NCBI RefSeq assembly: GCF_901411515.1
Contig: NZ_CABDUX010000001.1
Location: forward strand, 1,860,001 to 1,924,000
Origin: Raoultibacter phocaeensis
Lineage (GTDB): Bacteria > Actinomycetota > Coriobacteriia > Coriobacteriales > Eggerthellaceae
Direction: 5' to 3'
Length of the DNA stretch: 64,000 nt
Shown: positions 1-8,276 of the stretch, one piece after another
Layout of the letters: each line of letters opens with the position of its first letter
Position numbering within the stretch: position 1 is the first letter of the stretch
Notes under the pieces: model-generated
What the model saw: the letters and a program-made list of their open reading frames with translations, nothing else
Told to the model about the DNA's origin: nothing
The model's database searches: none
Translations under genes and position numbers: made by a program

Positions 1-1
1 C

Positions 2-100
2 GGAAGCGACAACAGCGCCATCGAGCTCTCGATTCCCGAGCTCGAAGACCTGTCGCGTGCGTGCGGATGGGTGAATGTCTGCAAGCTTCGGGAAGCATAG
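2..100 (+). CDS. C-terminal fragment of an upstream gene
   Basis: An open frame enters from the left edge of the window and ends at TAG 98-100. The 32 visible residues (GSDNSAIELSIPELEDLSRA... ending KLREA) look protein-like, with acidic helical segments, but are too few to name a family. The next gene starts 8 bases downstream, so the two are probably co-transcribed. The start lies outside the window. Confidence 0.55.
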   Translation, partial: GSDNSAIELSIPELEDLSRACGWVNVCKLREA

Positions 101-108
101 GGTGCACT

Positions 109-777
109 ATGGCCGATAACGTGGTTTTCTCTGTCGTTCGCCATGGGCAGACGCTCTTTAACGAGCTGCAAAAGGTCCAAGGATGGTGCGATTCGCCGCT
201 GACCGAGCAGGGGATCGCCGATGCGCAGGCGCTCGGACAGAGGCTTGCGGACACCAGGTTTACCGCTGCGTATTCGAGCGACAGCGGCAGAGCTGTGGCA
301 ACGCTTCGCGAAGTGCTCGACCTGAACCCGCACGCGCCGAGCGCTCAATCTGATTGGCGGCTTCGCGAGTGGTGCTACGGCGATCTCGAAGGAGGTCCGG
401 GGTCGGAACTCCATGATGCGCTTGTTCAGGGATTCGGTGCCGATCTGCCGATGGCGAGGCTCAATGCCATGATGCCTGAAATAGCCGATGTGCTCGCCGA
501 TCGTGATCGTTCGGGAAGATCCGAGCGGTTCGACGCGATCGAGCGCCGCATCACCTCGTTTTTCGAGGAAAAGGGAGCCGAAGCGTACGCAGCGGGTGGC
601 GGAAGGGTCCTCGTGGTCACGCATGCGTTCGTCGTGAAAACGCTCGTGTATCTGTTCGCTTCCGATCGGGTGAACGAGAAGCCCAAGATTGAAAACGCGA
701 GCGTGACCGAGCTGGTCTACGATGGCAGCGGATTTGCGATCGGCGGAATCGGCCTTGTTGGGGTATCATCTTCTTGA
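109..777 (+). CDS. Histidine phosphatase family protein (phosphoglycerate mutase-like)
   Basis: A 222-residue cytosolic protein of the branch-2 histidine phosphatase superfamily. The N-terminal signature VVRHGQTLFNELQKVQGWCDSPLTEQG carries the catalytic RHG histidine, followed by a YSSDSGRAVAT segment and a late VVTHAFVVKTL motif that holds the second active-site histidine. Length fits the family. I chose ATG 109 because the longer frame to 61 adds sequence unlike the family and overlaps the upstream gene. It may act on a phosphosugar or nucleotide; the substrate cannot be read from sequence. A LuxR-type regulator follows after 19 bases with its own strong ribosome site, so co-transcription is likely. 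Confidence 0.85.
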   Translation: MADNVVFSVVRHGQTLFNELQKVQGWCDSPLTEQGIADAQALGQRLADTRFTAAYSSDSGRAVATLREVLDLNPHAPSAQSDWRLREWCYGDLEGGPGSELHDALVQGFGADLPMARLNAMMPEIADVLADRDRSGRSERFDAIERRITSFFEEKGAEAYAAGGGRVLVVTHAFVVKTLVYLFASDRVNEKPKIENASVTELVYDGSGFAIGGIGLVGVSSS

Positions 778-796
778 AGAAACGCAAGGAGGCTGC

Positions 797-2317
797 ATGG
801 TCAGATCGGGTATCCGATCGTATTTCGGCATCGTCAAGCAACAGGTACGCGAATCGCCCGCGTCGTGGCTCGCGTTCGCGACGCTGCTTGCCTGGATGTT
901 CGGGTTGTATTGGAGCGATCTGTTCGTGGGCCGCTCGGCTACGGTACATCTCGATTTCATCCAACTGAGGGCGTTGTGGCTCGCCGTAGAAGCGACGACG
1001 CTCCTCGTTTCGTTTTTCCTTATGCGGGTTTTCGGCGTGCGCGTGTTCGCCGTCGCCCTCGGGGCGGGAGCGCTTCTGTTCGCGGGCACGGTAGTGGTGC
1101 TGTTCGCCCCTGCCGAAGCTTCCGCCGATGGGCTGAGAATCGGGGGCGTGGCGCTTACGGGCATCGGAAGCGCGCTGCTGCTTTCGCTGCAAGGAGTCGA
1201 GTTTGCGCGAAGGGGCCCGAAGCCGCTGCTCGTCAACGTGGCGCTTGCTTTGGCGGTTGCTTCGCTCCTCGATTCGGTGCTGCTGTTTCTGCCCGACGAT
1301 TTCCAGGCGATGGCCGTCTCGCTTTTGCCTGCGCTGTGCATCGTGCTGCTTGTCGTGTCGTTGCGCGGTCGGGCTTCAAGTGGCGGACCCGAGCGAGATG
1401 GCGCTTCCGCTCCCGTCTTGGCCTGGGAGGCGGTGGCGTATGGGGCAAATGACCCTGCCGATGGGCCGGCGTCTGAGAAAAGGGCCGCCGCGATCCGCGT
1501 TGTCGTCTTGCCGCTTGTCGTGGGGCTTGCTTACGGGCTCATGCAGCGATTGACGGGTGACGCGTATACGGCGGGGCCGACCGAAGTGAATGCTGCCACC
1601 ATCGCATCGTTTTTCCTGTCGGCGGTGTTCATCGCGCTTGCGGCGCTCTTCTTCGATTCGCGCAAGCTCATCAAGCTCGTGTGCTTTGCTGCCATCCCCA
1701 CCATTGGCATCGCATTCGTGATGCTACCGTTGTTCGAGAACGCCCGCGAGGCTGCTCAGGCAATCTGCATCATCGGCTTCAACAGCTTCTATTTTATGGT
1801 CTGGGCGCTGTGGGCAGGGGAGGGCGGGGGAATCGCCCTCGCAAAACGATTCGTGCTCGGCTTGTTCGTGCTCGTCGGGGCCGAATCGCTCGGCTCGGTG
1901 ATCGGGCTTCGGGTGGTATCGGCGGCAGGCGATTCGTCTTCGGCGCTCGCGGTCGTTTCCCTCGTTGTCGTATACCTGCTGCTAATGGCCGGTATTTTCT
2001 CTTTCGATCGGTCCGGGGCTGCTGTGGGCGCAGCATCTCGGAAGCGCGCTTCGACCGAGCTCCGCGACGCTTCGCGATCCGAAGACCGTTCGTATGATGA
2101 GTGGGCTTCACGCTACCGGCTTTCGGCGCGCGAAACCGAAGTGTTCGAGCTGCTCGCGCGAGGGCGCAATCGAGTGTACATCTCGAAGGAGCTCTACATT
2201 TCCGACAACACGACGAGGACGCACATGAAGAACATCTACCGCAAGCTTGGCGTGCATTCCCAGCAGGAGCTGATCGATCTGCTCGAAGGGAAAATATTGG
2301 GGGAGGCCCCCGAGTAA
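797..2317 (+). CDS. LuxR-type transcriptional regulator with multi-span membrane sensor domain
   Basis: A 506-residue protein. The first ~400 residues form about twelve hydrophobic spans (for example WLAFATLLAWMFGLYW and ALALAVASLLDSVLLFL). The C-terminus is a LuxR/FixJ-type helix-turn-helix: LSARETEVFELLARGRNRVYISKELYISDNTTRTHMKNIYRKLGVHSQQELI. ATG 797 is preceded by AAGGAGG at 786-792, which decides the start over the in-frame 722 codon. Membrane-anchored LuxR regulators are characteristic of Eggerthellaceae and usually control a neighbouring transporter or reductase; I infer a small-molecule-sensing role. No receiver domain is present, so it is not a classical response regulator. The gene ends inside a hairpin shared with the converging PBP gene. 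Confidence 0.85.
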   Translation: MVRSGIRSYFGIVKQQVRESPASWLAFATLLAWMFGLYWSDLFVGRSATVHLDFIQLRALWLAVEATTLLVSFFLMRVFGVRVFAVALGAGALLFAGTVVVLFAPAEASADGLRIGGVALTGIGSALLLSLQGVEFARRGPKPLLVNVALALAVASLLDSVLLFLPDDFQAMAVSLLPALCIVLLVVSLRGRASSGGPERDGASAPVLAWEAVAYGANDPADGPASEKRAAAIRVVVLPLVVGLAYGLMQRLTGDAYTAGPTEVNAATIASFFLSAVFIALAALFFDSRKLIKLVCFAAIPTIGIAFVMLPLFENAREAAQAICIIGFNSFYFMVWALWAGEGGGIALAKRFVLGLFVLVGAESLGSVIGLRVVSAAGDSSSALAVVSLVVVYLLLMAGIFSFDRSGAAVGAASRKRASTELRDASRSEDRSYDEWASRYRLSARETEVFELLARGRNRVYISKELYISDNTTRTHMKNIYRKLGVHSQQELIDLLEGKILGEAPE

Positions 2318-2339
2318 AGCGCGTCCGTATGCGCTTTAC
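2314..2339. terminator. Bidirectional hairpin between converging genes
   Basis: Perfect 9-bp inverted repeat GTAAAGCGC (2314-2322) and GCGCTTTAC (2331-2339) with an 8-base loop. The TAA stop of the + gene lies in the left arm and the TAA of the - gene lies in the right arm. There is no T-run, so efficient intrinsic termination is not certain. Confidence 0.6.
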
Positions 2340-4546
2340 CGGAAGAGCTCTGTTACCTTCGGCACGACGTAATGGCTGCCGCCACGATCCTTCACATCTT
2401 CGACCATCGACACCACAAGAAGCTGGTTGGGGTCGTTTGCATCGGCGGTGAACAGGGCGAACCAGCCGAGTTCGGTGCCGCTTGTATCATCGACCGTCTG
2501 CTTGATCTCGGCGGTGCCCGTTTTGCCGCCGAGTACACGGCCGGAAACCTTCGCTTCAGTTGCGCTCCCGCTTTCGATGACCTGTACCAGATCGTCGCGT
2601 ATGGTTCGCGCGGTTTCGGTGCTGAACGCACCTTCCTTCCATGCGGTCGGCTCAGTGTCTTTGAGCAGATACGGTTGGGGAATGGTTCCGTCGCCTGCAA
2701 ACGATGCGTAGATCGCGGCCAGGTGCACAGGGTTGACGAGAATCTGCCCTTGCCCGAAACCGCTGTCGGCAAGTTGGATCTCGGAATCGAAGCCTCCCGA
2801 ATCGGAGATACTCGACGAATACAAGCCGTACTCGAAGGGGATGGTTTCGTCGAATCCGGCATCCTTGAGTTCTTGTGCGAACGGTTCTGCCCCGATAGCC
2901 AGTGCAAGTTTCGCGAAGAAGATGTTATCGGAGAACTTGAGCGCGTTTTCCACGTTGGCGGCTCCGCTATACTCCATCGTAGTGGTGACGAAGTAATCGC
3001 CCCAGCTCGCGTCCTTCTGCCACGACAAACCGCTTTGCCCTAAGTCATCCGTTGCCGAGACCGCGTTGGTGTCAAGCCCGATGGCGGCGGTGAGCGGCTT
3101 CATCGTAGAACCGGGGCAGAGCGTCGCTTGGAACCGATTGTAGAGCGGCTGCGCAGCGTCCTCGTTCAGCGACGTCCACTTCTCGTTCGACATGCCCGTT
3201 ACAAAATCGTTCGCGTTGTAGGTCGGTGTGCTGACGAGGGCCAGTACTTCGCCGGTTACGGGGTTCATGGCCACCGAACAGCTTTTGTCCTCCGCAAACT
3301 GGTCGTAGAGTTCAGATTGAACGTTCGCATCGATCGTGAGCGTGATGTCCTTGCCGTCGGCCTTGTCTCTTTTCGTCACGGTCGATGAAGTGCCGTTGTT
3401 TTCGTTGACGATAACGATTTCGATGCCGTCGGTGGCCTTGAGCTCGCTTTCGAAAGCCTTCTCGAGGCCGGCTTTGCCGATCACGCTCGTTTCGGTGTAG
3501 CCTTCTTCCCGATGAGCCTCGAGCTCTTCGGCGCTAATGTTCTGCACGTAGCTGGTCAGATGCGACGCTTTTTCGGCGAGGGGGTAGGCGCGTACGTTCG
3601 TCTGCCCGATCTGGATGCCGGGGATCTCAAGCAGACTGTCTATGAGTTCGGCCTCGTCTTGGGAAAGCACTTTGAGGGGAACGAACGTATCGTCTCGCAC
3701 CCACGAGGCGGAAAGCTTGTCGTGAATGGTTTCCGCCGTCGTGCCGAGCAGCTCGGCTGTCCGCGCGATGTCGTCTTCGTTGTACGCCGCGCTGTCTTCG
3801 GCGGTCTCGTCGGCCTTTCTCATCGCGCCGGGAACGAAGCCCGCCGTGTCGGCTGTGCCTGGCCCTGCGAGCAGCTGGCCGTTGCGATCGAGGATCGTGC
3901 CCCGCTCGGCGGCGATCGTGTTGACCCGCACCTTACTGTCCCACGTCAGCTCGGGCAGGATCATGTCAGGAGTCCAATCGAGGAAGTATCCCGCGTCTTC
4001 GTCGAGCGCAAACACCGCCTTGCCGCCGAACGAGACGGTGCCCGCAACGGTATCCATGTCGATCGTGTAGGCAACGACTTTGCCCTCTATCCCGGCGGAA
4101 CGGAGAGCACTTTCCGAAGGGCCTTCGAGGTCGGTCGTCTCGCCGACGGTTGCCTTGAAGCCGGTCGCGCCGATGCCCGCGTAGATGTTCTCATGCCGGG
4201 TGACAAAATCGTCGCGTGAAATCTTGATCTGCGCCTGCTTGTCGAGGTAGGGGTACAGCTCGTCGTAGTGCTCTTCGTTCACGAGCGAGAAGTACGTTTC
4301 CAAAAGCTCGTCGGGTGGGGTGGGGGCGTTCGCTCTGGAAAGGAAGAAGAAGAGCGCACCGCCTGCCAAGGCGAGCATCAGCGCCGCCGCCAGTGCGATC
4401 GGCACGGCACGGCTCGGACGGCGCTTCTTCGGGGCCTGATGGCGCGGCGTTGCAGGAACGTAGCCTGAGTTCGCCTGAGGCCTCTGGCGTGCCTGCGGGG
4501 TCGGGGATTGGCCGGTACGGGAGCCTGCAGTGCGTCGTGGTGCCAT
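2336..4546 (-). CDS. Class B penicillin-binding protein with MecA_N domain
   Basis: A 736-residue bitopic peptidoglycan transpeptidase. It has a basic cytosolic N-terminus, one membrane span (about 48-69), an NTF2-like MecA_N domain (about 75-195, PPDELLETYFSLVNEEHYDELYPYLD), a PBP dimerisation domain (about 205-375), then the transpeptidase. Active-site motifs are complete: SxxK as STMK at 480-483, SxN as SDN at 539-541, KTG at 675-677. This layout is the low-affinity PBP2a/PBP3 type known from Gram-positives, so reduced beta-lactam affinity is possible but cannot be inferred from motifs alone. GAGGAAA sits just upstream of ATG 4546. It is transcribed divergently from the flavin reductase at 4825. 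Confidence 0.9.
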   Translation of the reverse strand: MAPRRTAGSRTGQSPTPQARQRPQANSGYVPATPRHQAPKKRRPSRAVPIALAAALMLALAGGALFFFLSRANAPTPPDELLETYFSLVNEEHYDELYPYLDKQAQIKISRDDFVTRHENIYAGIGATGFKATVGETTDLEGPSESALRSAGIEGKVVAYTIDMDTVAGTVSFGGKAVFALDEDAGYFLDWTPDMILPELTWDSKVRVNTIAAERGTILDRNGQLLAGPGTADTAGFVPGAMRKADETAEDSAAYNEDDIARTAELLGTTAETIHDKLSASWVRDDTFVPLKVLSQDEAELIDSLLEIPGIQIGQTNVRAYPLAEKASHLTSYVQNISAEELEAHREEGYTETSVIGKAGLEKAFESELKATDGIEIVIVNENNGTSSTVTKRDKADGKDITLTIDANVQSELYDQFAEDKSCSVAMNPVTGEVLALVSTPTYNANDFVTGMSNEKWTSLNEDAAQPLYNRFQATLCPGSTMKPLTAAIGLDTNAVSATDDLGQSGLSWQKDASWGDYFVTTTMEYSGAANVENALKFSDNIFFAKLALAIGAEPFAQELKDAGFDETIPFEYGLYSSSISDSGGFDSEIQLADSGFGQGQILVNPVHLAAIYASFAGDGTIPQPYLLKDTEPTAWKEGAFSTETARTIRDDLVQVIESGSATEAKVSGRVLGGKTGTAEIKQTVDDTSGTELGWFALFTADANDPNQLLVVSMVEDVKDRGGSHYVVPKVTELFR

Positions 4547-4824
4547 GAGATTTCCTCAATTCTGACCTTTTCGGTATGAGAACAGTAGCACAGACACAAG
4601 GGACAAGTCCAGAAGCGCGACAACGGGCGGTATCGGGGACGACATGCAACGGCCCAGATCGCGAGCTTGGGTTATAGCGTGGGTTAAACAATTAACCCGA
4701 TATTTCCCTCTCGCCCGATGTACGGTTTTCCCGCTTGGACCATCATGCTGAGCGTGCCGCTGACCTGTTTGCGAAAGGGTTGTGCGGCGCTATCGGATAA
4801 TCGCTTGAGGAAGGGAATACGATT

Positions 4825-6450
4825 ATGGCAAAGATGGAATTCACGCGTCGAGATCTTCTCAAATTCGGGGGCATCACCGCTTTCGGAGCTCTGGGGGCAT
4901 CCGCATTCGCAGGCTGCGCGCCCGCTGCCACCTCGCAGGGGGCAACGGCTGAGGCGGCGGGTTCTGCAGAAGCGTACCCTGCGTTTCTGCAGCAGCCCGA
5001 ACCCATTACCGAGTTCGCCGAAACCAAGGAGTTCGACGTCGTGGTCGTCGGTGCGGGCGAATCGGGCCTGTCGGCCGTGCACAGCGCGCTTGAGGCGGGA
5101 GCAACCGTTGCCTGCGTGCAGAACATCAACACGGTGCAAACGGCGGGCAATATGGCTGCGGCGCTCGATCTCGAGAAGACCGACGAGGCGGGCGTGAAAG
5201 CGTGCCTTTCGTTCATCAACTACAAATCGGATTGGCGCTCGAACCGCGAGGTTGTCGAGGTGTGGGCGCGCAATTCTCAAGAGGCGCTCGCCTGGTGGGA
5301 AGAGGAGGCTTTGCAGGGCGGCATCGAGTCGAAGCCCTACGATTACAGCATCGTCTACAACGGTTACGAGTTCTTCCTGCACGCGAACACGTACTTCCAC
5401 ATCGAGGGCGCGCATCAGGCTGCTGCCGTCGTCATCGGCGATGCGCTTGCGGCGCGCGGCGCGGAGTTCTTCTTCGACACCCCGTGCGTGCAGCTCTACA
5501 AGGAAGGCGACCGGGTGACGGGCGTTATCGGGCAGACCAAGAGCAACGAGCACATCCTCGTCAAGGCGAACAAAGGCGTCATCCTGGCTACCGGCGATTA
5601 CGTGGGTAACCGCGATATGCTCGATTTCTACGCACCCGATACCAAGGGCCTTCACCAGGCCATTTTGTTCCGCGATGGCAGCGGACTGCGCGCAGGCATG
5701 TGGGCGGGTGCGCAGATGACGGCTCCAAGCCACACCAAGATGGTGCACGGCGAAGCGGCTCCGGTGCGCTTCGAAATGCCGTTTCTGTTCCTCGACCGCC
5801 ATGGCGAGCGCTTCATGGACGAGGGCTGCTGCCGTATGGGATACCTCAACGAGTTCAGCAAGAAATACCTCGCCGAAACCGGCTTCGAGGATTCCACCGC
5901 GTCGAAGTTCTTCAGCATCGTTCCTACGAACTGGGAAGACTACTATGAGGCGTGGGATGCGCTCGAGCCATACGAGATATCGACCAACAACGCGTATCGC
6001 AAGGTCGATCCCGAGAAGTGGATCAAGGGCGATACGTTTGAGGAACTTGCACAGGCCATGATCGATTACGCCAACGAGCAGCCGTGGAGCCACGAGCTTA
6101 CCGTGGAGTCGATCGTCGCCTCAATCGAGCGCTATAACGAAATCGTTGCGGCGGGAGCCGACGAGGATTTCGGCAAACGCCCCGAATTCCTCACGCCTAT
6201 CGAAGCGCCGTGCTACGCCGTTCCGCGCGGTGCGAACAACATCGACGCTATGCTCGACGGCCTCGAAGTTGACGGCAACTACCAGTGCCTCGATGCGGAC
6301 AAGAAACCCATCGAGGGCCTGTTCGCCGTAGGCAATGCCTCCGGGCGTTTCTTCGGCGGCGGCAACTACCCGATGGACATCGAGGGCCTCTCCGTCGGCC
6401 GCGCCATCACGACGGGCTATGCGACCGGCAGGTACGTGGCGGGCCTCTAG
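4825..6450 (+). CDS. Tat-exported FAD-dependent reductase (flavocytochrome c / fumarate reductase family)
   Basis: A 541-residue protein with Tat motif TRRDLLKFGG (7-16), a hydrophobic stretch and a lipobox-like AFAG-Cys31, so it may be a Tat-exported lipoprotein. The FAD Rossmann motif DVVVVGAGESGLSAVHSALE spans 71-90, and the C-terminal FAD motif is GLFAVGNASGRFFGGGNYPMDIEGLSVGRAITTGYATGRY. No FMN-binding or haem domain is fused, so electrons must come from a separate donor. Such reductases use fumarate, urocanate, acrylate-type or other organic acceptors; the substrate here is unknown. GAGGAAGGG precedes ATG 4825. A membrane LuxR regulator lies immediately downstream after a strong terminator and is the likely controller. 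Confidence 0.87.
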   Translation: MAKMEFTRRDLLKFGGITAFGALGASAFAGCAPAATSQGATAEAAGSAEAYPAFLQQPEPITEFAETKEFDVVVVGAGESGLSAVHSALEAGATVACVQNINTVQTAGNMAAALDLEKTDEAGVKACLSFINYKSDWRSNREVVEVWARNSQEALAWWEEEALQGGIESKPYDYSIVYNGYEFFLHANTYFHIEGAHQAAAVVIGDALAARGAEFFFDTPCVQLYKEGDRVTGVIGQTKSNEHILVKANKGVILATGDYVGNRDMLDFYAPDTKGLHQAILFRDGSGLRAGMWAGAQMTAPSHTKMVHGEAAPVRFEMPFLFLDRHGERFMDEGCCRMGYLNEFSKKYLAETGFEDSTASKFFSIVPTNWEDYYEAWDALEPYEISTNNAYRKVDPEKWIKGDTFEELAQAMIDYANEQPWSHELTVESIVASIERYNEIVAAGADEDFGKRPEFLTPIEAPCYAVPRGANNIDAMLDGLEVDGNYQCLDADKKPIEGLFAVGNASGRFFGGGNYPMDIEGLSVGRAITTGYATGRYVAGL

Positions 6451-6478
6451 CCTTCGCAGGTACGTGGCGAGCCTCTAG
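6428..6478 (+). repeat. Tandem duplication of the reductase 3' end
   Basis: Two 23-base copies at 6428-6450 and 6456-6478 (GCAGGTACGTGGCG then g/a then GCCTCTAG) differ by one base and are offset by 28 bases. The first copy encodes the last residues and stop of the reductase; the second is a non-coding echo. Confidence 0.85.
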
Positions 6479-6501
6479 CACCGATCGCTCCGCCCACCAC
6501 G

Positions 6502-6537
6502 CCGTCGGCACCACCCCCCGGTGCCGACGGTTTTTTT
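6502..6537 (+). terminator. Strong intrinsic terminator
   Basis: Perfect 11-bp stem CCGTCGGCACC (6502-6512) / GGTGCCGACGG (6520-6530), a 7-base loop, then seven T (6531-6537). It ends the reductase transcript before the LuxR gene. Confidence 0.93.
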
Positions 6538-6586
6538 CAGGTGCGGCGACGCGAAGCGTTTTGCCGCATGTGCCCTTTCCCCGCAC

Positions 6587-6633
6587 TTTTCCGCTCCGCG
6601 TACATATGCCCTATAATGGCGTGCGGAAGGAGG
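6587..6633 (+). promoter_or_regulatory. Promoter and ribosome site of the second LuxR gene
   Basis: A perfect -10 hexamer TATAAT lies at 6612-6617; the best -35 is a weak TTTTCC at 6587-6592 (19-base spacer). AAGGAGG at 6627-6633 is positioned for ATG 6640. The weak -35 suggests dependence on an activator. Confidence 0.5.
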
Positions 6634-6639
6634 CTGCCC

Positions 6640-8046
6640 ATGAAACGGATCGATCATCTCGAGCAGATGATTCCCTACCTGTTCGCGCTCGGATGCGCCC
6701 GTGCTTGGCTGACGCTTCTGTTTGCCGAACCGGCGATCGCCACGATGCCGACGCCGTTTAATCCGCACGTCTTCTTCGATTACTCCTACGCGCTTGCGGG
6801 CATCGCCGTTGCGCTTGCGGCTCGCCGCATTGCCCCCTTGCAGGAAAACCGATGGGCGAAGCCGCTCGCGCTCGTTTTGTGCGTTGCCGCATCGGCCTGT
6901 ATGCTTACCGCATCGCGCGCACCCGAGCTTGCGGCTCCGCTTTCGTTTTGCGGTGCGGTGGCGGGCGGCGCGGGTTTCTTGCTGATCGTGCTGCTGAATG
7001 CCGAAGCGCTCGTACCTTTGAGCCTCTTGCGCATCCTTTTGTATTGGGCGGCGGCGCAGTTCACTGCCGTTCCGCTTGCATACTTCTGCCAAGGACTCGA
7101 CGAACCGCGGCTCGAACTGGTGCTGTTCGTGCTGCCGGTTATCGCGGTATGGTGCGTATCGTTTGCCTACAAAACCGCACCTGCTGCCGGCCGCCCGAAC
7201 CGTACGTGGCCGCGCTATACGTTTCCCTGGAAACTCGTCGCGCTGTATGCCATCTACATGTTCGCGTACGGGTTGCGCGAGCAGCATCTTGCAGCTATCG
7301 GTGGCGCGGGGATGCACTCGTCGCTTTCGACAGCGATCGTGACGGGCGGGATCATGGCCGTCTGCCTGTTCGCGGGGCGGTTGCCGCTGAGCGTGCTGTA
7401 CCGCTCGCCGCTTCTGCTCATGGTGTGCGGGTTTCTGCTCATTCCCATGGAGGGCCTGTTCGGAAGCGTTGCCTCGGGCTACCTCATATCCATGGGCATG
7501 ACGCTGACGGGGCTGTTGCTGGGGTTGTTGTTATTCGATCTTTCAAAGCGCATGGGTATCGCCATCGTCGCTCTTATGGGCATCGAGAAAGCGGCCTACC
7601 TGTTTCGGATATGGGGAAACGATACCGCATCGCTGCTCGAAGCGTCGCCGCTTCCCGTACAGACGCAAGACGTTGTGCTGATGGTTGCGGTGATCATGCT
7701 CGTGCTTATCGGCACGTTCATCCTGCTTTCGGAAAAGGAGCTTGCATCGAGATGGGGTATCCGGTTGCTTGAGACGGGAGATTTGGCCGAGGAAAGCCGC
7801 CGCACAGAGCTCATCGCATCGCGTTGCGACGAGATAACCCGCACGAGCCGCCTTTCGCCGCGGGAAGACGAGATACTCAGGCTTCTTGCGCGGGGAACGT
7901 CGAACCAGGCGATCGAGCGCGAGCTCGTGATTGCAAGCGGTACGCTCAAAGCGCACATTCAGCATATTTACGCGAAAACCGGTGTGCACAGCAAAAAGGA
8001 GCTCGCCGCCCTGTTCGAAGATGCTCGGGAGGATGAGAGGCAGTAG
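6640..8046 (+). CDS. LuxR-type transcriptional regulator with multi-span membrane domain
   Basis: A 468-residue protein with about twelve hydrophobic spans in residues 10-390 and a C-terminal LuxR helix-turn-helix (LSPREDEILRLLARGTSNQAIERELVIASGTLKAHIQHIYAKTGVHSKKELAALFE). ATG 6640 is set by AAGGAGG at 6627-6633; the longer frame from 6541 would run through the promoter. It has the same architecture as the 797-2317 gene but clearly different sequence, so they are paralogues rather than a recent duplication. It lies between two Tat-exported flavin reductases (4825-6450 and 8277-9827) and could regulate either; which one cannot be decided from the sequence. Confidence 0.85.
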   Translation: MKRIDHLEQMIPYLFALGCARAWLTLLFAEPAIATMPTPFNPHVFFDYSYALAGIAVALAARRIAPLQENRWAKPLALVLCVAASACMLTASRAPELAAPLSFCGAVAGGAGFLLIVLLNAEALVPLSLLRILLYWAAAQFTAVPLAYFCQGLDEPRLELVLFVLPVIAVWCVSFAYKTAPAAGRPNRTWPRYTFPWKLVALYAIYMFAYGLREQHLAAIGGAGMHSSLSTAIVTGGIMAVCLFAGRLPLSVLYRSPLLLMVCGFLLIPMEGLFGSVASGYLISMGMTLTGLLLGLLLFDLSKRMGIAIVALMGIEKAAYLFRIWGNDTASLLEASPLPVQTQDVVLMVAVIMLVLIGTFILLSEKELASRWGIRLLETGDLAEESRRTELIASRCDEITRTSRLSPREDEILRLLARGTSNQAIERELVIASGTLKAHIQHIYAKTGVHSKKELAALFEDAREDERQ

Positions 8047-8054
8047 CCTGCGGG

Positions 8055-8226
8055 TGGGGCCGGAGAAAGCCCGCAGTGAGCTCCGAAGTAAGCTCCGAGT
8101 GAGTCCAGGGAAGGCCCGGAATAAGCCCGAATTGCGGCTTTGAGTGATCCGAAGTAAGCCCTGGATCGCGGTTCCAAGCAAGGCTGGAGTAAGGCTTGGG
8201 CGCGCCAGGACCAAGGTAAGGTCAAA
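8055..8226. repeat. Degenerate 11-13-base tandem repeat tract
   Basis: About fourteen degenerate units resembling CCGAAGTAAGCT run head to tail (for example GCAGTGAGCTCC, GAAGTAAGCTCC, GAGTGAGTCC, GGAATAAGCCC, GGAGTAAGGCTT). Short open frames here have repetitive composition and no ribosome site, so I treat the tract as non-coding. Confidence 0.65.
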
Positions 8227-8254
8227 GCGTGAGCCGCAGGTGCGCGGCTCACGC
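8227..8254 (-). terminator. Terminator hairpin of the flavin reductase
   Basis: Perfect 11-bp stem GCGTGAGCCGC (8227-8237) / GCGGCTCACGC (8244-8254) with a 6-base loop. Read on the minus strand it is followed by TTTG, and it lies 22 bases past the stop of the 8277-9827 gene. Confidence 0.75.
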
Positions 8255-8276
8255 GGATTGCGGGTGCACGCGGGAC

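Noticed and set aside
4684-6093. 469-codon minus-strand frame opposite the flavin reductase
   Set aside because: Shadow of a gene with a clear Tat signal and FAD motifs.
8055-8226. CRISPR-like array
   Set aside because: Units are degenerate, 11-13 bases and without spacers of uniform length; no cas genes nearby.
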